Origin: a bacterium
GTDB lineage: Bacteria; Bacillota; Clostridia; Lachnospirales; Lachnospiraceae
Reading direction: 5' to 3'
Assembly: GCA_030524675.1 (NCBI GenBank)
Contig: JAUNGE010000037.1
Location: forward strand, 1-34,669
DNA length: 34,669 bases
The position numbers and the translations under genes are program-made. This document shows, in pieces, positions 7,635-14,760 of the stretch. Each line of letters starts with the position of its first letter. Positions within the stretch are counted from its first letter, which is position 1. The notes under the pieces are model-generated. The model saw nothing but the letters and a program-made list of their open reading frames with translations, made no database searches and was not told the origin of the DNA.

Positions 7635-8195
7635 TTATGGATACAGAAAAAAGCCCAAATACCACATAAGAATGGCGTCTCCCCAGAGAGAGCACAGGAA
7701 AAAGGAGATAGCGAAAAAAGGTGCCATAGGGATGGCAGTTTTTCGGTCCAATTTTTGAAAAAACAGGAGAAATACGCAGAAACTGCCTGCGAGTGAGTAG
7801 CCAAGAAGCAGCGACATGATATTTTTGGAAAATCCCAGAAGAAATCCAGCAGAGAAGAGCAGTTTGATATCCCCGAAACCTACCCCACCATGACTGATGA
7901 GAGAAAGCAGCATCAAAAAGCCACCTGCTGTCACAGCACCCATCAGTCTGCTCATAAGGGAGGGCGAGAGCGGGTCAAAAAAGGAAAGGACAGCAAGCAA
8001 AAGAATCACAAAATGGACGCTGTCGGGAATGTACATGGAATCAAAATCTACTATGGCCGCAAACAGCAGAATGGAGTAAAACAAGCAGAGAAGAAGGAAA
8101 TGCAGGCAAAATCCAAAACGAAAGAAACAAAGCACATAGCAGAATGCGAGGATAAGTCCAGCGGCAATGGATTTTCTGGAAAGTTTGTGAAACAT
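7635..8195 (-). CDS. prepilin peptidase (A24 family), short form
   Basis: Encodes 186 aa of an almost wholly hydrophobic protein with about six membrane helices. The two catalytic aspartates of type IV prepilin peptidases are recognisable: the D-F-D-S-M-Y-I-P-D segment after helix 2-3, and the GxGD motif in GGVGFGDIKLL. It lacks the N-terminal cysteine-rich methyltransferase domain of PilD/ComC-type enzymes, so it may cleave without N-methylating, as in TcpJ-independent short forms. AGGAAGGGGG lies 5 nt before the ATG. It is encoded against the other pilus genes, convergent with the short prepilin and divergent from gspE, so it can be expressed separately. Its substrates are presumably the three prepilins here. 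Confidence 0.9.
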   Translation of the reverse strand: MFHKLSRKSIAAGLILAFCYVLCFFRFGFCLHFLLLCLFYSILLFAAIVDFDSMYIPDSVHFVILLLAVLSFFDPLSPSLMSRLMGAVTAGGFLMLLSLISHGGVGFGDIKLLFSAGFLLGFSKNIMSLLLGYSLAGSFCVFLLFFQKLDRKTAIPMAPFFAISFFLCSLWGDAILMWYLGFFLYP

Positions 8196-8243
8196 AGGGA
8201 CCCCCTTCCTAGAAGATGTACAAATCGTATCCGTACATAGTAC

Positions 8244-8252
8244 AGTATATCA
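8244..8252 (-). promoter_or_regulatory. extended -10 promoter of the prepilin peptidase gene
   Basis: On the minus strand TGA-TATACT (complement of 8244-8252) forms an extended -10. No good -35 is seen 17 bp upstream. It lies about 50 bp before the peptidase ATG in the divergent gap with gspE. Confidence 0.45.
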
Positions 8253-8361
8253 TATCTCAAAAAACAAAGAAAGGCAGTGACAAGCAATCTGTGAGAACGG
8301 AGTTTTAAAAATGCAAGGTTAAAAGAATCTTGAAAATGGAAGAGAAAGAAGGGGAGGATAT

Positions 8362-9729
8362 ATGGAAACAGACAGAAAAGAGTTTGAGAAAGAGCTGGAA
8401 GACGGGGAAGCTGCATTTAGGCAGGCGGTGGCGGATGTAGATGAGTTCTTTTCCAGAAAGAGAGAAAAAATGGGGTTTCATCTGCGTGAAAGGGCAGAAG
8501 AGCTTCCGGTTGAGCGGATGCTGAATTTTCTCATAAAACAGTCCTATCAAAAAGGAGCGAGTGACATCCATATTGAGCCGACTAGGACAAAACTACATAT
8601 TCGCCTCAGAATCAATGGCGATTTGATTCCCTATGTATCTATGACAATGGAGGCACATGCGGCCATTGTCACAAAAATTAAGATTATGGGTGGAATGAAC
8701 ATTGCAGAAAAGAGAATTCCGCAGGATGGAAAATACATGTATCTTGAGGAAAAGATAAGTGCAGATATTCGGATTTCCACACTTCCAACGCTGTTCGGAG
8801 AGCATATCGTGATGCGGATTCTGGGAGGAATCGGCAAAGAAAAATTGATGGAAATTCAAAATCTGGGAATGACGCCAGGACAGATGCAGGAATTTGAAAA
8901 AATTTTGAAGTCGCCGAACGGCCTGCTTCTAATCAGTGGTCCGACTGGAAGCGGAAAGACCACAACGCTTTATGCAGTTCTCCATCAGATGCTGCAGAAG
9001 CCAATTCATATTATTACTGTGGAGGACCCTGTTGAAAAAGTGATGGATGGTGTGACACAGGTGCAGGTCAATCAGAAAGCTGGCCTGACGTTTCAGACTG
9101 TGCTGCGCTCCATTTTGCGTCAGGATCCAGATGTAATTATGATTGGAGAGATACGGGATGGGGAGACCGCATCGATCGGCGTGCGCGCCGCCATTACCGG
9201 ACATTTTGTGTTGGCGAGTATTCATACAAATGACTGTGCTTCCAGTGTGATACGGCTGCTGGACATGGGAGTGCCGTCCTATATGGCAGCGGCAGCACTG
9301 ACAGGGATTGTGTCGCAGCGTCTGGTAAAGCTGCTGTGTCCATATTGTAAGGTATCTTATGTTCCAGAAGATGCAGATGTAAAAGGACAACTGCTGTTTG
9401 GAGCACATCTTGATATACCGTCAGATGGACCATGTAGGATACAATCGGAGAAGCAGTGCAAAAAACCGATGCCAAAGATTCTGTGGAGAGCAAATGGATG
9501 CGAGCACTGCAATGGCACTGGCTATATTGGGAGAACGGCTGTGTATGAAATTGTGAGGATGGATGAAACTTTGAGCAGTATGGTGGCAAAAGGAGCCTCC
9601 GTTCAGGAAATTAGAGAATATGAGAGGGAGAGCAAGGTTGTATTTTTGAGAGATGCTGTGATGGAATTGGTGCTAAGAGGAGAAACCAGCGTGGAGGAGA
9701 TGGAAAAGATTGTGTATTCAGTCAACTGA
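8362..9729 (+). CDS. GspE/PilB/ComGA pilus-assembly ATPase
   Basis: Encodes 455 aa, shorter than PilB (~560) and longer than ComGA (~350). Order seen: a charged N-terminus; ASDIHIEP and the N-domain (residues ~65-150); Walker A GPTGSGKT at 193-200; Asp box VEDPVE; Walker B region RQDPDVIMIGEIRD; His box GHFVLASIHTND; and a C-terminal zinc-type motif with CPYC (326, 329) and CEHC (380, 383). The tetracysteine site is typical of PilB/GspE and absent from PilT, so this is the assembly motor, not retraction. GGGGAGG lies 5 nt before the ATG. The gene is separated from gspF by three genes, one of them inverted, which departs from the usual adjacent comGA-comGB order. Confidence 0.95.
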   Translation: METDRKEFEKELEDGEAAFRQAVADVDEFFSRKREKMGFHLRERAEELPVERMLNFLIKQSYQKGASDIHIEPTRTKLHIRLRINGDLIPYVSMTMEAHAAIVTKIKIMGGMNIAEKRIPQDGKYMYLEEKISADIRISTLPTLFGEHIVMRILGGIGKEKLMEIQNLGMTPGQMQEFEKILKSPNGLLLISGPTGSGKTTTLYAVLHQMLQKPIHIITVEDPVEKVMDGVTQVQVNQKAGLTFQTVLRSILRQDPDVIMIGEIRDGETASIGVRAAITGHFVLASIHTNDCASSVIRLLDMGVPSYMAAAALTGIVSQRLVKLLCPYCKVSYVPEDADVKGQLLFGAHLDIPSDGPCRIQSEKQCKKPMPKILWRANGCEHCNGTGYIGRTAVYEIVRMDETLSSMVAKGASVQEIREYERESKVVFLRDAVMELVLRGETSVEEMEKIVYSVN

Positions 9730-9880
9730 GTAAGCAGAGATGGGAATGAGACAGAGAAATCAGATGAGACAGAGAAGGGAATCAGACAGAAAAATCAGAC
9801 AGGTAAATTGGACAACATAGATAAAATAGATAAAAAGGAAGAATTGAGAGAAGCGAAGGATGAAAAAGTGGGAGGAGAAC

Positions 9881-10234
9881 ATGAAAAAACAAGAGAAACA
9901 AAAACAGAGGTTTACCCTGGTAGAAATGATATGTGTCATTGCCCTGATGAGTATTCTGATGGCAGCGGCAGTGCCTTCTTATAAAAATATTCAGGAGAAA
10001 GCAGCAAAACGGGTGGCGATTTCCAATGCACAGGCCGCCTATACTGCAGAATCCGCAGACAGGGCGCTGCGCCTGGAAGAAGCGGAAGAAGAGCTGCAAG
10101 ATGGTGTGACAATACTGGAGGACAGAAACGGAGAGGTCGAAGGCGCTGTGTGGGAAGGGGTTATTTATGGAAAATACTATAAGGCAACATACAGACTCGG
10201 AGAAGACCCAACTGTGGAAGTAGTGGAACAGTAG
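9881..10234 (+). CDS. prepilin-like protein with non-canonical cleavage site
   Basis: Encodes 117 aa from the ATG at 9881, preferred over 9860 because GGAGG (9871-9875) sits 5 nt upstream. The leader is Lys/Gln-rich and runs straight into R-F-T-L-V-E-M-I-C-V-I-A-L-M, so the residue before the expected cut is Arg (AGG) instead of Gly (GGG is one base away). Glu is at mature position 5, and PSYKNIQEKAAKRVAISNAQAAY follows the helix as in ComGC/GspG pilins. The C-terminal half is acidic. Gly(-1) is the residue prepilin peptidases normally require, so processing may fail or be slow. Before it, 9732-9850 is a low-complexity stretch rich in CAGA/GACAGA words with no gene. Confidence 0.82.
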   Translation: MKKQEKQKQRFTLVEMICVIALMSILMAAAVPSYKNIQEKAAKRVAISNAQAAYTAESADRALRLEEAEEELQDGVTILEDRNGEVEGAVWEGVIYGKYYKATYRLGEDPTVEVVEQ

Positions 10235-10280
10235 AGAGAGTCTGTAGTGAGACCTCGGACCTGTGAGCAGACCAACGAAT

Positions 10281-10400
10281 AGACATGCATGTGAATTTGT
10301 ATAGGAAACGATAAATAGACATGCAGGTGAATCTGCGTAGGAAGCGATAAACAGACATGCAGGCGAATCTGCATAGGAGGCGGCAAGATAGACCAGCAGG
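10281..10400 (+). repeat. 36-bp tandem repeat, three copies plus a partial fourth
   Basis: AGACATGCA recurs at 10281, 10317 and 10353, an exact 36-bp period, with a degraded fourth copy from 10390. Copies one and two agree at about 30 of 36 positions. Each unit holds ATG-CA... and the first two end in a TAA after nine codons (MHVNLYRKR, MQVNLRRKR). The period is a multiple of three, so the minus strand stays open across the repeat. The rest of the gap between the prepilin and the CotS-like gene (10235-10549, 315 bp) shows no gene or clear terminator. Confidence 0.88.
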
Positions 10401-10549
10401 CAAAGGTATCATCCGGCGTTCCTGAAATTTTGGTACTAGAAAGCAGACCTGCCACATACGTTAGAAGTAGCTACGGCGGGGACTGAGAACAAAGAATAGA
10501 ATACATAGCAGTCCTGGGAAAACGTGAAAAGCATGTGGGAGGGATAGCT

Positions 10550-11572
10550 GTGAACGAGAGAAATCTGGAAGTATTGGAACAGTACGATTTGGAAGTCAGA
10601 GATGTGAGGCGGGGACGAGGCGCCTTCTTGTGTGAAACCAGTCAGGGACTGAAATTATTAAAAGAGTATCGGGGAAGTGTGCGGCGGCTGGAGTTTGAAC
10701 ATGAAGTCCTGGGATTTTTAAAACAGGAAAAAAGCCTGGAGCTGGAACAGTATCAGAAGACAAGCGAAGGGAATCTTGTTTCCATTGCGCCGGATGGGAC
10801 AAAATATATCTTAAAAGATTGGTTTCTTGACAGAGAATGTGACCTTAGAAGTGAGAGGGATGTGCGGCATGCTGTGCGGGGATTGGCCCTGCTTCATAAA
10901 AAAATGCGTGAAATTGAGTGGAAAGAAGAGTGGAACCTGGGTTCTATCACAGAAAAACCTCTGTCAGACGAGATGGTGCGCCATAACAGAGAATTGATGC
11001 GTGTGCGTAAATTTATCCGAAATAAAAAGAAAAAATCAGAATTTGAATTCTGCGTGCTCAAAAATTTCAATGTTTTCTTTGAACAGGCACAGGAGGCGGC
11101 CAGGGGGCTTCAGGCGGTCAGGTGGGAAAAATCCATGTATCTGTGTCATGGCGATATGAATCAGCATCATATATTGATTCGCGATGGTATTCATGATGGA
11201 AGTTCTGACAGCGGCGGGGAAGCGGGGCTGGTGTTCACTGAGTTCAACCAGATGCATCAGGGCGTTCAGGTGGAGGATTTGTACCGGCTGGTGCGCAAGA
11301 CTCTCGAAAAACAGGGATGGCGCTCAGATTTGGGAATGGAACTTCTGGAAGAATATGATGCCGTGCTGCCTCTTGGCCGCCAGGACAGAGAAGCGCTGTA
11401 TTATCTGTTTTTGTATCCGGAAAAGTACTGGAAACAGATGAATTTTTACTTAAACAACAATAAAGCTTGGATTCCAATGAAAAATATTGAGAAATTAATG
11501 AAATTGGAAGAACAGTTTCAGGAAAGAGATGAATTCCTGCAAAAAATACATGAAAAAATCGAGAGATTTTGA
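10550..11572 (+). CDS. CotS-family spore-coat/aminoglycoside-phosphotransferase-like protein
   Basis: Encodes 340 aa from the GTG at 10550, chosen because GGGAGGG (10537-10543) lies 6 nt upstream; a GTG at 10535 overlaps that site. The fold is kinase-like: an N-lobe (~1-100) with LKLLKEYRGS and YILKDWF, and a C-lobe with the catalytic-loop motif H200-G-D-M-N-Q. CotS/YsxE proteins of this type are associated with spore coats and sugar-phosphotransferase-like folds. Where the family usually has an acidic metal-binding D in an IDFD/DFG-like motif, this protein reads F-T-E231-F-N, so catalysis may be altered or lost. It lies 315 bp after the last prepilin gene on the same strand. Whether it is functionally tied to the pilus locus is unknown. 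Confidence 0.8.
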   Translation: MNERNLEVLEQYDLEVRDVRRGRGAFLCETSQGLKLLKEYRGSVRRLEFEHEVLGFLKQEKSLELEQYQKTSEGNLVSIAPDGTKYILKDWFLDRECDLRSERDVRHAVRGLALLHKKMREIEWKEEWNLGSITEKPLSDEMVRHNRELMRVRKFIRNKKKKSEFEFCVLKNFNVFFEQAQEAARGLQAVRWEKSMYLCHGDMNQHHILIRDGIHDGSSDSGGEAGLVFTEFNQMHQGVQVEDLYRLVRKTLEKQGWRSDLGMELLEEYDAVLPLGRQDREALYYLFLYPEKYWKQMNFYLNNNKAWIPMKNIEKLMKLEEQFQERDEFLQKIHEKIERF

Positions 11573-11640
11573 TTTATTTTTTGTAAAAAATATTATATAA
11601 TAGAGAAAGTTCCAAGTGACAAGAGAAGGGAGTATTTTTT

Positions 11641-13383
11641 ATGAAGGACTACATGAAAATTTATAATGAATGGCTGTCAAATCCATATTTTGACGAAGCT
11701 ACAAAAGAAGAGCTGCGTGCGATTGCAGATAACGAGAATGAGATTAAAGAGCGCTTCTACATGGATTTGGAGTTTGGTACAGCCGGTTTGAGGGGTGTTA
11801 TTGGAGCAGGCATTAACCGTATGAACATTTATGTGGTACGTCGTGCTACACAGGGTCTTGCTAACTATATCATTAAGCAGGGTGGAGCGGATAAGGGAGT
11901 TGCCATTGCATACGATTCCCGTCATATGTCACCTGAATTCGCTATGGAAGCTGCTATGACACTGGCAGCGAACGGAATCAAGGCATATAAATTTGAGTCT
12001 CTGCGCCCGACACCGGAGTTATCCTTTGCAGTGCGTGAGTTAGGCTGTATCGCAGGTATCAATATCACAGCGAGCCACAACCCGCCGGAGTACAATGGAT
12101 ACAAGGTATATTGGGAGGACGGCGCACAGTTTACACCGCCTCACGACAAAGGTGTCACAGAAGAAGTACTGGCAATCGAGGACCTTTCCACTGTAAAGAC
12201 AACAGATGAGGCATCTGCTGTAGCAGCCGGCAAGTATCAGGTTATCGGCAAAGAGATCGATGACAAGTACATTGCGCAGGTAAAAGCACAGGTGGTAAAC
12301 CAGCAGGCTATTGATGAGATGCAGGATCAGATCACGATTATCTATACTCCACTTCATGGTACCGGAAACATTCCAGCGAGAAGAACCATGAAAGAACTGG
12401 GATTCGAGCATGTGTATGTAGTACCGGAGCAGGAGCTGCCAAACGGCGACTTCCCAACTGTAAGCTATCCGAACCCAGAAGCAAAAGAGGCATTTGAGCT
12501 GGGATTAGCTCTGGCAAAAGAGAAAAATGCAGATTTGGTTCTGGCAACTGACCCAGATGCAGACCGTCTCGGTGTTTATGTAAAAGATACAAAATCCGGC
12601 GAGTATATTCCGCTGACAGGAAATATGTCTGGTTCTCTTCTGTGCGAGTACGTACTGAGCCAGAAGAAAGCAGCTGGAAAGATTCCGGCAGACGGCCAGG
12701 TAGTAAAATCCATCGTTTCCACAAACCTGATTGACGCGATTGCAAAGAGCTACGGCGTAGAGCTGATTGAAGTTCTGACAGGCTTTAAGTGGATTGGACA
12801 GCAGATTTTAAAGAACGAGAAGAGCGGCAAGGGTACATACCTTTTCGGTATGGAAGAGAGCTACGGCTGCCTGATCGGTGCTTATGCGCGTGACAAGGAT
12901 GCGATTTCCGCAACCGCTGCACTGTGCGAGGCTGCTGCTTACTACAAGAAACAGGGCAAGACTCTGTGGGATGCTATGATCGATATGTACGAGAAGTACG
13001 GCTACTACAAAGATGCAGTAAAATCTATCGGTCTGTCCGGTATCGAAGGTCTGGCAAAGATTCAGGCTATCATGGAAAATCTGCGTCAGAATCCGCCGAA
13101 GGAAGTGGCTGGCTACAAAGTAACATCCGTGAGAGATTACAAGAAAGATACCATCACAGATATGGCAACCGGCGAAGTGAAACCTACAGGACTTCCGTCC
13201 TCCAACGTTCTCTACTATGATATGGAAGATGGCGTTTGGATGTGCGTGAGACCGTCCGGTACAGAGCCGAAGATCAAATTCTACTATGGTATCAAGGGAA
13301 CTTCCTTGGAGGATGCAGATGCGAAGGCAGAGGCAATGGGCAAAGAAGTTATGGCTATGGTAGATAAGATGCTGGCTGAATAA
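11641..13383 (+). CDS. pgcA: phospho-sugar mutase, phosphoglucomutase PgcA type
   Basis: Encodes 580 aa, the length of Firmicutes alpha-phosphoglucomutases (PgcA/YhxB). It interconverts glucose-6-phosphate and glucose-1-phosphate through a phosphoserine enzyme, feeding UDP-glucose and cell-envelope glycan synthesis. Motifs in order: FGTAGLRG near the N-terminus, the phosphoserine loop T-A-S145-H-N-P, the Mg-binding loop D304-P-D306-A-D308-R, the sugar-binding GMEESYG, and the phosphate-binding R-P-S-G-T-E-P near the C-terminus. GGGAG ends about 8 nt before the ATG. A TATAAT at 11596-11601 lies upstream, with only a weak -35. It is followed by a strong bidirectional terminator and is probably monocistronic. 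Its codons look like a well-expressed gene. Confidence 0.96.
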   Translation: MKDYMKIYNEWLSNPYFDEATKEELRAIADNENEIKERFYMDLEFGTAGLRGVIGAGINRMNIYVVRRATQGLANYIIKQGGADKGVAIAYDSRHMSPEFAMEAAMTLAANGIKAYKFESLRPTPELSFAVRELGCIAGINITASHNPPEYNGYKVYWEDGAQFTPPHDKGVTEEVLAIEDLSTVKTTDEASAVAAGKYQVIGKEIDDKYIAQVKAQVVNQQAIDEMQDQITIIYTPLHGTGNIPARRTMKELGFEHVYVVPEQELPNGDFPTVSYPNPEAKEAFELGLALAKEKNADLVLATDPDADRLGVYVKDTKSGEYIPLTGNMSGSLLCEYVLSQKKAAGKIPADGQVVKSIVSTNLIDAIAKSYGVELIEVLTGFKWIGQQILKNEKSGKGTYLFGMEESYGCLIGAYARDKDAISATAALCEAAAYYKKQGKTLWDAMIDMYEKYGYYKDAVKSIGLSGIEGLAKIQAIMENLRQNPPKEVAGYKVTSVRDYKKDTITDMATGEVKPTGLPSSNVLYYDMEDGVWMCVRPSGTEPKIKFYYGIKGTSLEDADAKAEAMGKEVMAMVDKMLAE

Positions 13384-13479
13384 AAAGCAGAGTGCAGGGA
13401 ATGAGATAGATAGAAGAATGTAAAAGAATGTGAATTCTGATATCTGTATTCTGATACCTAAAAAGAATACCCGAAATGG

Positions 13480-13557
13480 GAAAGCATAAAAAAGATACTG
13501 ACGTATTCGACGAGTTGTTTGCGAATATGGACAGTATCTTTTTTATGCTTTCTGTTT
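13480..13557. terminator. bidirectional terminator between pgcA and the convergent membrane-protein gene
   Basis: A perfect 21-bp stem pairs 13480-13500 with 13532-13552, with an extra TATTCG/CGAATA helix in the loop (13504-13509/13522-13527). A-rich and T-rich flanks (ending in a T7 run on the plus strand) allow it to work in both directions. Confidence 0.92.
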
Positions 13558-13560
13558 TTT

Positions 13561-14487
13561 TTATTTTTTAGGCTTTTTCTTAAATTCCTCTTTCAATTCA
13601 TCCAGAGCGTCTTGGAAGCGGCTGGAAGCATATGGGTTTCCGCGCAGTATGCCATACAAAAACAGTTTCTTTATGTGATCCAGGCGATGTGTGAGTGCAT
13701 AGCGCTTTTCCGTCAGTTGTTTTGTCTTCTCCGTCAGAGAGCTGATTTGCTCATTGCGCAGTTCTTCCAACTTCATCGCTGTCTCTTCCTTCAATTCCAG
13801 AATACGGGTGGCGACTTCATTGCGCAAATCGGAGCGCAGGCGTTCCATGCGGTTTTTTGTATCGTCTTTGACAGCATCGACTCTCTGTGTAGTCTCCGCT
13901 TTTAACAGAGCGAGCTGTACCTGTGCCGCCTCCAAATCGGCGCGCACAGAGGATAGATTTTCCAGAATTTTTGCCAGGTCCAGAGCAGTTCTGACAGAGA
14001 ATACAGTATCTGTGACAAAGAGTACGCTGACAACTCCATCAATCGCAAGCAGAACACTGGAAGGTGTTTTCAATATCACAGACTCAATCGGAGTGTGAAT
14101 CACTTCCGTCAGAAAGATTGTCAGAAAGCCCCAGGCAATGGAGGAGGAGAGACAGATATAGCCGTTGATTTGAAAATGCTGATTGCTGTAATCCCAGTAT
14201 TTCATCTTAAACAGTTTTTCCATTCCCCATCCAGTGATATATTCCAGAATAGTCGCAGCAATCACACCGGAAAAATAGACGGCAATCAGGTTATCTTTTA
14301 CAGGAAGAGATACCCACAGCATCATGACGGCTCCTGTACCGTAGAGAGGCAGCATTGGAGCACGCAGAAAACCGCGGTTGACAAAACGCCTCTGTTTGAG
14401 AGAAACATAGGTGGATTCAAAAATCCACCCAAAAAAGGAATATAGATAAAAGAAACTAAGCCATTGATACCAGGTGTAAGTGTACAT
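13561..14487 (-). CDS. CmpB-type putative ABC-transporter membrane protein with C-terminal coiled coil
   Basis: Encodes 308 aa from the ATG whose complement is 14485-14487; AGGAGG lies about 11 nt upstream. The long upstream extension of the open frame has no ribosome site and is not used. The N-terminal ~170 residues hold four to five membrane helices and the opening FYLYSFFGWIFES...RGFL.GP-like segment (here RGFLRAPMLPLYGTGAVMM) of the PF06541 family, called putative ABC-transporter type IV or CmpB. The C-terminal ~120 residues are a charged coiled coil (DLEAAQVQLALLKAETTQR onward) ending in a Lys-rich tail. The family function is not established. It is monocistronic, with its own promoter at 14521-14549. 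Confidence 0.82.
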   Translation of the reverse strand: MYTYTWYQWLSFFYLYSFFGWIFESTYVSLKQRRFVNRGFLRAPMLPLYGTGAVMMLWVSLPVKDNLIAVYFSGVIAATILEYITGWGMEKLFKMKYWDYSNQHFQINGYICLSSSIAWGFLTIFLTEVIHTPIESVILKTPSSVLLAIDGVVSVLFVTDTVFSVRTALDLAKILENLSSVRADLEAAQVQLALLKAETTQRVDAVKDDTKNRMERLRSDLRNEVATRILELKEETAMKLEELRNEQISSLTEKTKQLTEKRYALTHRLDHIKKLFLYGILRGNPYASSRFQDALDELKEEFKKKPKK

Positions 14488-14520
14488 AGAATGTGAATCC
14501 TCCTGTCGTTTTGTGGGGTA

Positions 14521-14549
14521 ATTATAGCATTTTGCATGAGATTGTGCAA
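14521..14549 (-). promoter_or_regulatory. sigma-A promoter of the CmpB-type gene
   Basis: On the minus strand: TTGCAC (complement of 14544-14549), 17 bp, TATAAT (complement of 14521-14526), with extended -10 TGC. Confidence 0.85.
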
Positions 14550-14579
14550 GAGGTTCGGGGAGCCGCCTGGAAGGCGGGC

Positions 14580-14609
14580 TTGCAGAAGATAGGAGAGATG
14601 TGGTATACT
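14580..14609 (+). promoter_or_regulatory. probable sigma-A promoter of the 14761 gene
   Basis: TTGCAG (14580-14585), an 18-bp spacer and TATACT (14604-14609). It implies a leader of about 145 nt that contains an inverted repeat around GGATATGCC (14687-14695)/GGGCATCC (14703-14710). Confidence 0.6.
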
Positions 14610-14760
14610 GCTTCTGTGCATTGTATTTTGCATGCTGGCAAATTTTGAGCCGGACATGCGCGCTGCACGTATCTTGCTGTAAATGGATATGCCTGCTAGT
14701 GTGGGCATCCCCATGCATGAAAATCGTTTCTGTAAAAGAACGAAGAAATGGAGAAAGGTT

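Noticed and set aside
10281-10400. CRISPR array
   Set aside because: The 36-bp period is a head-to-tail repeat with no spacers and no cas genes nearby.
10161-10457. Minus-strand frame with repeated RFxCMSxYRF peptide over the 36-bp repeat
   Set aside because: The peptide periodicity follows automatically from the DNA repeat being a multiple of three; no start signal is seen.
11569-11601. TTGATT...TATAAT as pgcA promoter
   Set aside because: The spacing of 21 bp is too long; only the TATAAT is convincing.
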